Of a DNA stretch of 64,000 nucleotides, positions 26,501 to 35,372 are shown in pieces. Made by a program: the position numbers and the translations under genes. Source of the stretch: Haemophilus_D parainfluenzae_AD (lineage in GTDB: Bacteria > Pseudomonadota > Gammaproteobacteria > Enterobacterales > Pasteurellaceae); assembly GCF_001679325.1 (NCBI RefSeq), contig NZ_LZMX01000030.1, one strand, 5' to 3'. How positions within the stretch are numbered: the first letter of the stretch is position 1; each line of letters begins with the position of its first letter. The notes beneath the pieces are model-generated. The model had not been told where the DNA came from, did not search any database, and was given only the letters and a program-made list of their open reading frames with translations.

Positions 26501-27679
26501 ATGCAAACGAAAAAATCAAGCAATCTTGCGATTGCACTCATTTGGTTTACTGCTGCTATTTCAATGGCAGAAAGTCTCACGGGTACTTGGTTTGCATCAC
26601 TAGGATGGAAACAAGGTTTAATCGCCATCGTCGTTGGACACTTTATTGGTGGTTCGATGTTTTTCTGTGCAGGTTACATCGGTGCGAGAACCCAAAAAAG
26701 TGCCATGCAAACGGTACAAATCTCATTTGGTGAAAAAGGTTCTGTACTTTTTTCTTTACTCAATGCCATGCAACTGATGGGATGGACAGCTGTCATGATT
26801 TATATGGGCGCTGACGTCATTTCTATCTTGAATCAAACACCCGATGCGTCACTCTTCCCATTTCTTACACTTGGCTTAGGCATACTCATCATACTTTGGC
26901 TACTACTCGGCTTCACTAAATTAGGTATCTTCAAAAGCATTTCACTTGTTACCATGTTTTTACTGATGTTGTGGCTTAGCATTCAAGTCGCGAATAAACC
27001 ATTCATTGCCATGGATGTAGCACAAAATATCAAATTTGGTACGGCAGTTGAAATTGCCGCCGTCATGCCGCTTTCTTGGTTACCGGTAGTATCTGACCAC
27101 ACGAAGAACAGCGAAACACCATTTAAAACGACCGCACTTTCAACGCTGACTTATACCGCAACCAGCTGCTGGATGTACGCGCTTGGCTTAGGAGCAGCAT
27201 TAGTGACCGGTAAATCTGAAATCTCCCAAATTCTTTCCCTTGCTGGTGTCAGTGTTATTGGCGTATTAATTGTCATCGCCTCGACCATGATTAACACGGC
27301 ACTTCCCGCTTATTCCACCGGTATGAGTTTAAATAATATTTTCCCTCAATTAAAAGTCACGCCAATCTCCGTGCTTACCGTGATTGTGGGCATTATATTA
27401 GCCTCAACCTTGCCTGTGACAGAATACGAACATTTCTTGTTCTTTATTGGCTCAGTATTCGCGCCAATGATCGCCGTACTTATCGCTGATTTCTTTGTGC
27501 TTAAACAGCATGATGTGAGAAAATCAGTTGATAGTGTTGGACTCGGCGTTTGGTTTGTCGGCTTCGTACTCTATCGTTTTCTTATGGCAAAAGGTTGGGA
27601 AAGCGATTTAGGTCTGACTTTCCCCATTATCATCATTACCTTTATCTTAGCAATCTTAGTACGCAAAATAGCTAAATAA
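26501..27679 (+). CDS. NCS1-type permease (CytX/CodB-like)
   Basis: A 392-residue inner-membrane transporter of the nucleobase-cation-symport-1 family. Members move cytosine, hydroxymethylpyrimidine or related bases with a cation. The hydrophobicity pattern indicates about 12 membrane helices. Family features include WFTAAISMAESLTGTWFA in helix 1, GYIGARTQKSAMQ in the first cytoplasmic loop and SWLPVVSDHTKNSETPF between helices 5 and 6. Closest in feel to CytX, the putative hydroxymethylpyrimidine permease. No thiamine gene or TPP riboswitch is adjacent, so the substrate stays open. It is divergent from sucC and has its own terminator. Confidence 0.8.
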   Translation: MQTKKSSNLAIALIWFTAAISMAESLTGTWFASLGWKQGLIAIVVGHFIGGSMFFCAGYIGARTQKSAMQTVQISFGEKGSVLFSLLNAMQLMGWTAVMIYMGADVISILNQTPDASLFPFLTLGLGILIILWLLLGFTKLGIFKSISLVTMFLLMLWLSIQVANKPFIAMDVAQNIKFGTAVEIAAVMPLSWLPVVSDHTKNSETPFKTTALSTLTYTATSCWMYALGLGAALVTGKSEISQILSLAGVSVIGVLIVIASTMINTALPAYSTGMSLNNIFPQLKVTPISVLTVIVGIILASTLPVTEYEHFLFFIGSVFAPMIAVLIADFFVLKQHDVRKSVDSVGLGVWFVGFVLYRFLMAKGWESDLGLTFPIIIITFILAILVRKIAK

Positions 27680-27702
27680 AGATTGGATTTTAACTATAGA
27701 AA

Positions 27703-27727
27703 GGCGGGCATTGTTCCCGCCCTTTTA
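27703..27727 (+). terminator. Permease gene terminator
   Basis: GGCGGG and CCCGCC stem with a seven-base loop, then CTTTTATT. Confidence 0.8.
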
Positions 27728-27739
27728 TTCACTTCAATA

Positions 27740-27776
27740 TAAAAAAGGCTTTTTCCCTAGAAAGAGAAAAAGCCTA
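27740..27776 (-). terminator. sucAB terminator
   Basis: On the minus strand AGGCTTTTTC pairs with GAAAAAGCCT and continues into six Ts, six bases beyond the sucB stop codon. Confidence 0.85.
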
Positions 27777-27781
27777 TATGC

Positions 27782-29008
27782 TTAAATTTCTAATAATAAA
27801 CGAGTTGGATCTTCTAATAAGTCTCTAATCGCCACTAAGAAGCCGACAGATTCACGACCATCAATTAAACGGTGGTCATAAGATAAGGCCAAATACATCA
27901 TCGGACGAATCACTACTTGACCATCTACCGCAACTGGGCGTTCTTTAATCGCGTGCATGCCTAAAATTGCACTTTGCGGTGGATTGATAATTGGTGTAGA
28001 CATTAAAGAACCAAATACGCCACCGTTAGTAATGGTGAAATTACCGCCTGTTAAATCTTCAACCGTTAATTTACCATCACGGCCTTTTTCTGCTAGCGCT
28101 TTAATTTGTTTCTCAATATCCGCCATGCTAACTTTATCGCAGTTGCGTAATACAGGTGTGACTAAACCACGTGGCGTTGAAACGGCAATACTAATATCAA
28201 AATAGTTGTGATACACAATGTCATCACCGTCAATTGAAGCATTCACTTCAGGATAACGTTTTAACGCTTCAACCACGGCCTTAATGTAGAAAGACATAAA
28301 GCCTAAACGTACACCATGTTGTTTCTCAAATTTCTCGCCGTATGTTTTACGTAATTTCATAATCGGCTGCATATCCACTTCATTGAATGTAGTGAGCATT
28401 GCGGTGGTATTTTTTGCTTCCAATAAACGTTCTGCAATACGTTTACGTAAACGGGTCATTGGTACGCGTTTTTCAGAACGAGAGCTATATGCCACGGTGC
28501 TAATGGTATTCTGCTCTGTTGCCACATCTTGTTTTGCTTTTTGAGCATCACGTTTTGCCACTTCACGCGCAATATCTTCACGGGTAATACGGCCACCCAC
28601 ACCAGAACCTTGAATTTTCTCTGCATCTAAATCGTGTTCTGCTAATAAACGACGAATCGCAGGGCCTTGATCCGCTGAATTATTGTGACTATTTTCAATC
28701 GATGCTCTTTGACGATCCGCTGGCGTTGGTTCATTGTCTTTCACTGTTTCAGATGAAATATCGCCCGCTTGTTGGGTAGAAAGTTTACCCAAAAGCTGTT
28801 TACTTACTACGGTAGCCCCTTCTTCTTGAAGAATTTCAGTCACTACGCCATCGCTTAAGGCTGGTACTTCAAGTACTACTTTATCTGTTTCGATTTCCAC
28901 TAAAACTTCATCACGTTTTACCGTCTCACCGACTTTTTTATGCCATGTTGCAACAGTTGCATCCGCAACGGATTCTGGTAAATCTGGAACAAGAATTTCG
29001 ATTGTCAT
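27782..29008 (-). CDS. sucB: Dihydrolipoyllysine succinyltransferase (E2 of 2-oxoglutarate dehydrogenase)
   Basis: Transfers the succinyl group to CoA in the 2-oxoglutarate dehydrogenase complex. A single lipoyl domain carries the modified lysine in EIETDKVVLEVPA near residue 43. A peripheral-subunit-binding domain follows (AIRRLLAEHDLDAEKIQGSGVGGRITREDI, ~116-145). The catalytic domain has GGVFGSLMSTPIINPPQSAILGMH and active-site LSYDHRLIDGRES near residue 375-388. Its 408 residues are normal. It lies 57 bases after sucA. No lpd (E3) gene is nearby, which is usual because E3 is shared. Confidence 0.97.
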   Translation of the reverse strand: MTIEILVPDLPESVADATVATWHKKVGETVKRDEVLVEIETDKVVLEVPALSDGVVTEILQEEGATVVSKQLLGKLSTQQAGDISSETVKDNEPTPADRQRASIENSHNNSADQGPAIRRLLAEHDLDAEKIQGSGVGGRITREDIAREVAKRDAQKAKQDVATEQNTISTVAYSSRSEKRVPMTRLRKRIAERLLEAKNTTAMLTTFNEVDMQPIMKLRKTYGEKFEKQHGVRLGFMSFYIKAVVEALKRYPEVNASIDGDDIVYHNYFDISIAVSTPRGLVTPVLRNCDKVSMADIEKQIKALAEKGRDGKLTVEDLTGGNFTITNGGVFGSLMSTPIINPPQSAILGMHAIKERPVAVDGQVVIRPMMYLALSYDHRLIDGRESVGFLVAIRDLLEDPTRLLLEI

Positions 29009-29065
29009 TTTATTTTCCTTTAAATTATTCTTTCTTTAAAAATTACTGAAATTTTGACCGCACTT

Positions 29066-31873
29066 TTACAGTGTCAGTGCATCTTCTACCAATTGTTTTT
29101 GCTGTTTGGTGTGTAAAGACATATAACCTACGGCTGGTGAAGCAGAGGCTGGACGACCTGCATATTTTAACTTCACATGCTCAGAAATTGAGCTATCAAA
29201 GTTATGTTTACTGCAATACCAAGCCCCTTGGTTTAGTGGCTCTTCTTGACACCAGACAAAATCCGTCACATGGGCATAAGGCGCTAATGCTTTCTTCACG
29301 TCTTCATGTGGATACGGATAAAGCTGTTCAATACGAATAATTGCCACATCTGTTTGATTATTCGCACGGCGTTTTTCTAAGAGATCGTAATACACTTTAC
29401 CAGAGCATAGAACCACGCGTTTAACTTGTTTCGGATCGATATCATCAATTTCACCAATCACGGTTTGGAATGTACCATTTACTAATTCATCCAAACTTGA
29501 GACCGCAAGTGGATGGCGTAATAAGGATTTTGGTGAAATACCAATTAATGGACGACGCATTTTACGAATCGCTTGACGTCGTAACATGTGATAAACCTGT
29601 GCTGGTGTAGATGGAATACACACTTGCATATTCTGTTCTGCACAAAGTTGTAAATAACGTTCTAAACGAGCTGATGAGTGCTCTGGGCCTTGGCCTTCAT
29701 AACCATGTGGTAATAACATCACCAAGCCACACATTCTGCCCCATTTTTGTTCGCCAGAGCTGATAAATTGGTCAATCACGATTTGCGCACCGTTTGCGAA
29801 GTCACCAAATTGAGCTTCCCAAATGGTTAATGTTTTTGGATCTGTTGTGGCATAGCCATATTCAAAAGCCAATACGGCTTCTTCGGATAATACAGAATCC
29901 CACACCTCAAAACGACCTTGGTTGGCATGTAAATGTGTTAATGGCACATAGCCTGTACCGTCATTTTGGTTATGCACAACTGCATGGCGATGGAAGAACG
30001 TACCACGTCCTGCATCTTCACCAGATAAACGAACATTAGCGCCTTCATCTAATAAGGTTGCGTATGCCATAGTTTCAGCCATCCCCCAATCGAACAATTT
30101 CTCGCCTTTTGCCATTTCACGGCGATCAGCATAGATTTTTTCTACACGAGGATGTGCACGCAAGGTTTCTGGGTATTCACTGACACGTTCGGCTAAAGTT
30201 TGGAAACGTTCTTGTGGGAATTTACTTTCGTAAGGGGATGTCCAGTCATAGTTGAGATATTGCAACCAGTCCATTTGGGCTATATCCATTTCTCGCCATT
30301 CTTTCACTACGCGATCACCGTTATCTAAGGCATCACGATAAAGATTCATCATCTCGATGGCTTCTTCTTCAGTGATTACCCCTTCAGCAATTAAACGATC
30401 TGCATAGACTTTACGTGGCGTTGGATGTTTTTTAATGATGCTATACATCATTGGTTGAGTGGCTAATGGTTCATCCGCTTCATTATGGCCATGACGACGA
30501 TAAGAAATGAGATCAATGAAAATATCGCGTTTAAATAAATTGCGATATTCCACTGCCATTCTCGCAGCAAAAGCAACTGCTTCAGGATCATCACCATTCA
30601 CATGAATGATTGGTGCCTGAATCATTTTTGCGATATCAGTACAGTATTCTGTTGAACGCGTGTCATTTGGGTTAGAGGTAGTAAAACCAATTTGGTTATT
30701 GATCACAATACGGATTGTGCCACCAACCGTATAACCACGCGCATTAGACATATTCAAGGTTTCTTGTACGACACCTTGTCCTGCTACCGCGGAATCACCA
30801 TGAACAGTAACGGCTAATACTTGATTACGTTCTGTATCGTTCTTTTTGGTTTGACGAGAACGTACTGCACCAATGACCACAGGGCTAACAATTTCTAAAT
30901 GAGATGGGTTGAATGCAAGGGTTAAATGCACGCGACGATCACCGACTGCGAAGTCAGAAGAGAAACCTTGGTGGTATTTCACGTCACCTGTACGCTCACC
31001 TGAATGTTTACCCGCAAACTCGTCGAAAAGATCTTCAGGTTTCTTACCAAGCACGTTCACTAACATGTTTAAACGGCCACGGTGTGCCATACCAAACATC
31101 ACATCTTGTACGCCTTGTTTGCTCGCATGACGAATAATTTCTTTCATCAATGGAATAAAGGCATCACTTCCCTCTAAAGAGAAACGTTTTGCCCCTGGGA
31201 ATTTCGCACCAAGATAACGTTCTAAGCCATCTGCAGCGGTCAATTCACTTAATAAATTAATTTTTTCTTCTTTGGTAAAGAGCGGTTTATTTAATTGGCT
31301 TTCTAATTTGCTTTGTAGCCAACTTTTTTGCTCCATATCTTGAACATGCATAAACTCAAGACCAATTGAGCCACAATAGGTCTCTTTCAGCATTTTAGCT
31401 AAATCACCTAACTTGATGTTATCGCGATGATAGACGTAGTGATTAATATTGAAGGTTTCATTGAGATCCTGTTCGGTAAAACCGTGATAACGGTAATCCA
31501 ATTCAGGCACGGTGGAGACTTTCCATCGATAATAATTGATTGGGTCAAGTTTCGCTTCTAAATGACCGCGGAAGCGATAAGCATTGATAAATTGGAGGAC
31601 TTTGACTAATTTTGCACTGGCTTCTGGATCGATAACCGTCACGGCTTCTGTTGTATTTTCTCTCGCTAAACGACGGAAATAATCACGGACTGGTGAATGT
31701 GGTTGCTCTACTGCGGTTGTTTTCGGCAATGCATTAAACGTGGCACGCCAGCTTTCATCGACTGAAGATGGATCTTCTAAATAACGTTCGTATAACTCCT
31801 CAATATACGATTGATTAGAACCACCTAAAGCGGTTGAAGCCAACCATTCATCAAAGGCATTGTAATGCTGCAT
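29066..31873 (-). CDS. sucA: 2-oxoglutarate dehydrogenase E1 component
   Basis: Thiamine-diphosphate-dependent decarboxylase of the 2-oxoglutarate dehydrogenase complex. Landmarks are GLERYLGAKFPGAKRFSLEGSD, FGMAHRGRLNMLVNVLGK, and the TPP-Mg site reaching VNGDDPEAVAFAARMAVEYR and IDLISYRRHGHNEADEP. The transketolase-like C-terminal domain contains LSGEDAGRGTFFHRHAV and LPHGYEGQGPEHSSARLERYLQL. I start at MQHYNAFDEWLAS (ATG ending at 31873, after AAGGGGT), giving 935 residues; an upstream extension to 31993 is not family-like. It is the first gene of sucAB. Confidence 0.97.
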   Translation of the reverse strand: MQHYNAFDEWLASTALGGSNQSYIEELYERYLEDPSSVDESWRATFNALPKTTAVEQPHSPVRDYFRRLARENTTEAVTVIDPEASAKLVKVLQFINAYRFRGHLEAKLDPINYYRWKVSTVPELDYRYHGFTEQDLNETFNINHYVYHRDNIKLGDLAKMLKETYCGSIGLEFMHVQDMEQKSWLQSKLESQLNKPLFTKEEKINLLSELTAADGLERYLGAKFPGAKRFSLEGSDAFIPLMKEIIRHASKQGVQDVMFGMAHRGRLNMLVNVLGKKPEDLFDEFAGKHSGERTGDVKYHQGFSSDFAVGDRRVHLTLAFNPSHLEIVSPVVIGAVRSRQTKKNDTERNQVLAVTVHGDSAVAGQGVVQETLNMSNARGYTVGGTIRIVINNQIGFTTSNPNDTRSTEYCTDIAKMIQAPIIHVNGDDPEAVAFAARMAVEYRNLFKRDIFIDLISYRRHGHNEADEPLATQPMMYSIIKKHPTPRKVYADRLIAEGVITEEEAIEMMNLYRDALDNGDRVVKEWREMDIAQMDWLQYLNYDWTSPYESKFPQERFQTLAERVSEYPETLRAHPRVEKIYADRREMAKGEKLFDWGMAETMAYATLLDEGANVRLSGEDAGRGTFFHRHAVVHNQNDGTGYVPLTHLHANQGRFEVWDSVLSEEAVLAFEYGYATTDPKTLTIWEAQFGDFANGAQIVIDQFISSGEQKWGRMCGLVMLLPHGYEGQGPEHSSARLERYLQLCAEQNMQVCIPSTPAQVYHMLRRQAIRKMRRPLIGISPKSLLRHPLAVSSLDELVNGTFQTVIGEIDDIDPKQVKRVVLCSGKVYYDLLEKRRANNQTDVAIIRIEQLYPYPHEDVKKALAPYAHVTDFVWCQEEPLNQGAWYCSKHNFDSSISEHVKLKYAGRPASASPAVGYMSLHTKQQKQLVEDALTL

Positions 31874-31983
31874 ATCTACCCCTTGTATTACATGATGTTG
31901 TCCGCCCATTATACATAGGATAAAAAAAGAAATAATCCTCAAATCACACTTTGTTACAATTTTGTGATCTACTTCAACAAAAA

Positions 31984-32002
31984 AACCGCACATAAAGTGC
32001 GG
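31984..32002 (-). terminator. Terminator of the comEA-like gene
   Basis: ACCGCAC and GTGCGGT form a compact hairpin with a five-base loop. On the minus strand it is followed by a run of Ts. The right arm belongs to an intact uptake signal. Confidence 0.8.
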
Positions 32003-32022
32003 TCTGTTTTATCTGAGTTTTC

Positions 32023-32727
32023 TTAGAAACTTAAGAATGGAGTAATTTTTTCAATTGTAGCTTCACCGATACCATCAATATTTGAAAGTTCGGCAGCACT
32101 TTTGATTTTGCCCACTTTGTTACGGTAATCAATGATTGCTTGTGCTTTTTTCTCACCAATACCTGAAAGTTTTTGTAACGTTTCAGCATCTGCTTTATTG
32201 ATGTTTACTTTTGCAGAAGAAGCCACTTTCTCTTTGGCTGCATCTTTTGTAGAAGCCGCTTTTTCTTTCACTTCTTTTACTTTATCTGCTGCTTTTGTTT
32301 TTGCATCAGACGCTTTCTCTTTTGCACTCTCTTTAACTGAATTTAATTTTTCAGTAGCTTTATCTTTAATTGAGGATTGATTACTCTCAGTCGCCTTTTC
32401 TTTTAACGCTGATGCTTTCTCTTTTACCGCATCTTTTGCAGAAGTTGCTTTATCTTTCATTGCATCTTTTACAGATGTCGCTTTTTCTTTAGCCTCTTTT
32501 ACTTTATCTAATGCCATCGATTTTGTTGAACTTGCACTATCTGTCATTGATTTAAGCTTATCATTTGCTGCATTTTTCATATCAGCTTTTGTGCTTTCAA
32601 CCATTGATTTTGAATTTGTTACAACATCTTCTTTTGTTGGCAATACGGAAGTATTCGTTGCTAATGCAGAACCTGACACAGCTAATGCAAGTGATGTTAA
32701 TGTTAAAAGTGATTTTAAAGATTTCAT
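32023..32727 (-). CDS. ComEA-like competence DNA-binding protein with long repetitive spacer
   Basis: Periplasmic helix-hairpin-helix protein expected to bind incoming DNA during transformation. Residues 1-23 are a Sec signal ending ALA. The last ~65 residues (VNINKADAETLQKLSGIGEKKA..., SNIDGIGEATIEKITPF) are a standard ComEA HhH domain with two hairpins. Between them, residues ~40-165 are almost only Lys, Ala, Glu, Asp, Ser, Thr, with repeats like KEKATSVKDAMKDKATSAKD, resembling LEA-type 11-mer helices. H. influenzae ComE1 is only about 112 residues. The spacer could reach through peptidoglycan. The gene stands alone with its own terminator. No clear CRP-S competence site was seen upstream. 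Confidence 0.85.
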   Translation of the reverse strand: MKSLKSLLTLTSLALAVSGSALATNTSVLPTKEDVVTNSKSMVESTKADMKNAANDKLKSMTDSASSTKSMALDKVKEAKEKATSVKDAMKDKATSAKDAVKEKASALKEKATESNQSSIKDKATEKLNSVKESAKEKASDAKTKAADKVKEVKEKAASTKDAAKEKVASSAKVNINKADAETLQKLSGIGEKKAQAIIDYRNKVGKIKSAAELSNIDGIGEATIEKITPFLSF

Positions 32728-32751
32728 AAAAACTCCTGTTTTATTATCAAT

Positions 32752-32770
32752 AGGTTCAACTAGCGAACCT
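32752..32770. promoter_or_regulatory. Inverted repeat upstream of the comEA-like gene
   Basis: AGGTTC and GAACCT flank seven bases, 25 bases before the start codon. It could be an operator or a leader hairpin; no factor is assigned. Confidence 0.35.
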
Positions 32771-32804
32771 GTACACTAAGACTTATCTTCAGAAAATTAG
32801 TTCA

Positions 32805-32836
32805 AACAAAAAAACGCCCCTAATAAGGAGCGTCTT
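32805..32836 (-). terminator. Terminator of the Bax-inhibitor-like gene
   Basis: On the minus strand GACGCTCC pairs with GGGGCGTT (two G-T pairs) across TTATTA and runs into seven Ts. Confidence 0.85.
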
Positions 32837-32851
32837 TAAATTTAATACAGA

Positions 32852-33514
32852 CTAGTCATCGCTTGAGAAGATAGAAAGTAATCTTAATAAGCTAATGAAT
32901 AAGTTGTAAATTGATACATAAATACTCACCGTTGCACGAATGTAGTTTGTTTCGCCACCATGAATAATATTGCTAGTTTCATAAAGGATTGTCATTGTTG
33001 AGAACACCACAAACAATGCACTGATCCCTACTGCTAATGCTGGAATTTGGAAGAAAAAGCTTGCCACAATTCCTAATAATAACACGATAAATAATGAGAA
33101 AATCGCGGTAGAAAGGAAAGACATATCTTTCTTCGTTGTTAGCACGTAAGCTGAACATGCAAAGAAGACGATGGCCGTACCTGCAAAAGCAAGCATAATT
33201 AAATCTTCCATTCCTCTCGCCACATAGATATTTAAAATTGGCCCGATGGTATAGCCCATAAACCCAGTGAACGCGAATGCAGCCAAGATACCCCAAGCAC
33301 TATTTGCTAAACGGTTGGTTACAAAAAGTAAACCGTAAAAGCCTACGAGCAATACGATAAGATTTGGATAAGGCAAGTTTAAGCTCATCGAAATATAAGC
33401 AACAACCGCCGAAAATGCCATTGTTAATCCCAATAAGAAATAGGTATTACGTAGTACTTTGTGTGTGCTAAGTAGAGATTCTTCCTGTGAATTAACCACA
33501 ATGCGAGATTGCAT
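32852..33514 (-). CDS. Bax inhibitor-1/YccA family membrane protein
   Basis: A 220-residue inner-membrane protein of the BI-1/YccA family with seven predicted membrane helices beginning at residue ~25 (NTYFLLGLTMAFSAVVAYISM). In E. coli YccA interacts with and restrains the FtsH protease; other members leak calcium. The family C-terminus IYVSIYNLFISLLRLLSIFSSDD, with the conserved aspartates, is intact. An N-terminal cytoplasmic stretch carries SLLSTHKVLRNTYFLLG, also typical. It is transcribed alone, with a terminator downstream and a 237-base divergent intergenic region shared with the SIMPL gene. Confidence 0.9.
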   Translation of the reverse strand: MQSRIVVNSQEESLLSTHKVLRNTYFLLGLTMAFSAVVAYISMSLNLPYPNLIVLLVGFYGLLFVTNRLANSAWGILAAFAFTGFMGYTIGPILNIYVARGMEDLIMLAFAGTAIVFFACSAYVLTTKKDMSFLSTAIFSLFIVLLLGIVASFFFQIPALAVGISALFVVFSTMTILYETSNIIHGGETNYIRATVSIYVSIYNLFISLLRLLSIFSSDD

Positions 33515-33751
33515 AAAAGCTCCTTATTTTACAAAGAATAAATTTGATGAAATCATCAGTTCGTAAAGTAAGGGCTATATGGAAAAAAGTCAATGGTAAA
33601 TAAAGAATCCGTTTCGATTTTTTTAATTTATTTGGTCAACTCTTAAAGCTATTTTTTATAGCCCGCTATAATGAATAAATAAATTAATTTACTCAATAAG
33701 ATTGATTACATTATAATAAGCTTCCTATTTATTCCACATCACGGACATTAT

Positions 33752-34498
33752 ATGAACAACAAAAAATCTTATCTCGCTATTTTTGGCATCATTCTCGCAG
33801 TTGGATTGATGGCATCAGCGTTTATCTTAGGTAATCAATTTAAAAATTTACGCCAAACTGGCTCTATTTCAGTTAAAGGCTTGGCAGAAAGTCACTATAC
33901 TTCAACACAAGGTACATGGGTTATTCGTGTAAATGGTTGGGGTCCAACTTATAATGATGCAATGGCAGCAAATCAGAAAAACTTGAATGAAGCCGTTCGT
34001 TTCCTTAAAGCTCAAGGTTTCACTGATGAAAATCGAGAAATCACAGAATTAGATGTTTCTACTCATACTGACTATTATGAAAATGAAAAAGGTGAAACCA
34101 AAAGTAGAGACAATGGCTTTGATGCATCAAGAGCAATCAGAATTTCAACCAAAGAACTGACTAAGTTACAAAAAGCACTCACCAATATTCACCAATTGGT
34201 TGCCAACAACCAAGATATTAGTTTTGGTGATCCAAATTATTACTTAGAAAATCTTGAACAAATTAAACGTGAATTAATTTCAAAAGCCACACAAGATGCA
34301 CATGTTCGTGCTGAAGAGTTTGCGAAAACCAGTAACGTGAAAGTTGGCGTGTTAAAATCCGCTTCACAAGGGCCATTCTACATTCAAGCGCCAAATCCTG
34401 ATGCCGATGACTCTAGCGATTACACTGGTAGCTACGACACAAGCACCATTGAGAAAAAAGCACGCTTAGTCGTGACCATTGAATATGCCATTGAATAA
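33752..34498 (+). CDS. SIMPL (DUF541) domain periplasmic protein
   Basis: A 248-residue exported protein. Residues 7-27 (LAIFGIILAVGLMASAFILG) form a signal anchor or uncleaved signal. The remainder is a SIMPL domain, starting SISVKGLAESHYTSTQGTWVIRV and ending KARLVVTIEYAIE, with the central block LTNIHQLVANNQDISFGDPNYYLENLE. The role of the family is poorly known; YggE in E. coli has been linked to oxidative stress, which gives no direct function here. It is divergent from the BI-1 gene and ends in an uptake-signal terminator. Confidence 0.85.
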   Translation: MNNKKSYLAIFGIILAVGLMASAFILGNQFKNLRQTGSISVKGLAESHYTSTQGTWVIRVNGWGPTYNDAMAANQKNLNEAVRFLKAQGFTDENREITELDVSTHTDYYENEKGETKSRDNGFDASRAIRISTKELTKLQKALTNIHQLVANNQDISFGDPNYYLENLEQIKRELISKATQDAHVRAEEFAKTSNVKVGVLKSASQGPFYIQAPNPDADDSSDYTGSYDTSTIEKKARLVVTIEYAIE

Positions 34499-34530
34499 TC
34501 GTTTGATATCTACTAAACATTCATAAAGAC

Positions 34531-34570
34531 AAAGTGCGGTCAATTTCGTCATAAAATTCGACCGCACTTT
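34531..34570 (+). terminator. Uptake-signal terminator after the SIMPL gene
   Basis: AAAGTGCGGT and ACCGCACTTT pair around an AT-rich loop, followed by CTTTT. It precedes sfsA by 20 bases. Confidence 0.8.
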
Positions 34571-34590
34571 CTTTTAACAAGGAATAAGCT

Positions 34591-35307
34591 ATGCAACTCC
34601 CTACCCTACAACCCGCAAAATTAATTCGTCGCTATAAACGCTTTTTAACTGATATTGAATTACCAAACGGTGAAGTGATCACGATTCATTGTGCTAATAC
34701 AGGTGCAATGACTGGCTGTGGTGAAAAAGGTGATACCGTTTGGTACTCTCATTCTGATAGCCAAACGCGCAAATATCCACACAGTTGGGAGTTAACTCAA
34801 TTAGCAAATGGCCAACTTGTTTGCATTAACACGCACAGATCCAACCAGTTAGTCTTTGAAGCCTTGCAAAACAAACAAATCAAAGAACTGGCTATGTACG
34901 ATGAAATTTATCCTGAAGTGAAATATGGTGAAGAAAATAGCCGTATCGACTTCTTGCTTAAAGGTGAAGGCTTGCCAGATTGTTATGTTGAAGTGAAATC
35001 AATCACCTTTGTAAAAGGTACATTAGGCATGTTTCCCGACGCCGTTACCACTCGAGGACAAAAACATGTTCGTGAGCTTTTAGCCATGAAAAAACAAGGA
35101 CATCGCGCCGTTGTTCTCTTTGCCGGACTACATGATGGCTTTGATCGTTTTAAAATCGCTGAGTTTGTGGATCCTGAATATGATCGTCTTTTAAAAGACG
35201 CAAAATCACAAGGTGTAGAAGCTTATGCTTATGCGGGAAAATTTGAAATCTCAGATGGAATTCCGACCGCACTTTCTCTTACGGAAAGTGTACCTTACAT
35301 CGATTAA
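34591..35307 (+). CDS. sfsA: SfsA family protein (sugar fermentation stimulation)
   Basis: A 238-residue protein with an N-terminal OB-like nucleic-acid-binding segment and a PD-(D/E)xK nuclease-like core. E. coli SfsA stimulated maltose gene expression, but its molecular role is unclear. Visible family motifs are FLTDIELPNGEVITIHCANTGAM near residue 17-39, SRIDFLLKGEGLPDCYVEVKSI (acidic residues and the E-x-K pair) and FPDAVTTRGQKHVREL. AAGGAA precedes the start. The gene ends 32 bases before the iron-regulated RNA candidate. An uptake signal lies in the 3' end of the coding region. Confidence 0.93.
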   Translation: MQLPTLQPAKLIRRYKRFLTDIELPNGEVITIHCANTGAMTGCGEKGDTVWYSHSDSQTRKYPHSWELTQLANGQLVCINTHRSNQLVFEALQNKQIKELAMYDEIYPEVKYGEENSRIDFLLKGEGLPDCYVEVKSITFVKGTLGMFPDAVTTRGQKHVRELLAMKKQGHRAVVLFAGLHDGFDRFKIAEFVDPEYDRLLKDAKSQGVEAYAYAGKFEISDGIPTALSLTESVPYID

Positions 35308-35315
35308 AAAATAAT

Positions 35316-35330
35316 TGAGAATTATTTTCA
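35316..35330. promoter_or_regulatory. Fur box 1
   Basis: TGAGAATTATTTTCA matches the 7-1-7 Fur consensus TGATAATNATTATCA at all but two specified bases. It lies just upstream of the -35 hexamer of the promoter below. Confidence 0.78.
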
Positions 35331-35338
35331 TTTTTCTA

Positions 35339-35367
35339 TTGACATGACATTTGAGAATGGTTATCAT
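35339..35367 (+). promoter_or_regulatory. Sigma-70 promoter of the candidate small RNA
   Basis: A perfect -35 TTGACA at 35339-35344, 17-base spacer, and TATCAT at 35362-35367. The second Fur box covers spacer and -10, the classic layout for iron repression. Confidence 0.78.
35352..35366. promoter_or_regulatory. Fur box 2, overlapping the -10 element
   Basis: TGAGAATGGTTATCA differs from TGATAATNATTATCA at two specified positions. Centred about 36 bases downstream of box 1, within the promoter. Confidence 0.78.
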
Positions 35368-35372
35368 CTAAA

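Noticed and set aside
31940..31975. CRP site upstream of sucA
   Set aside because: TCACA and TGTGA occur but with the wrong order and spacing for a CRP palindrome.
31873..31993. Longer sucA start
   Set aside because: The extension lacks conservation and overlaps promoter-like sequence; AAGGGGT supports the ATG at 31873.
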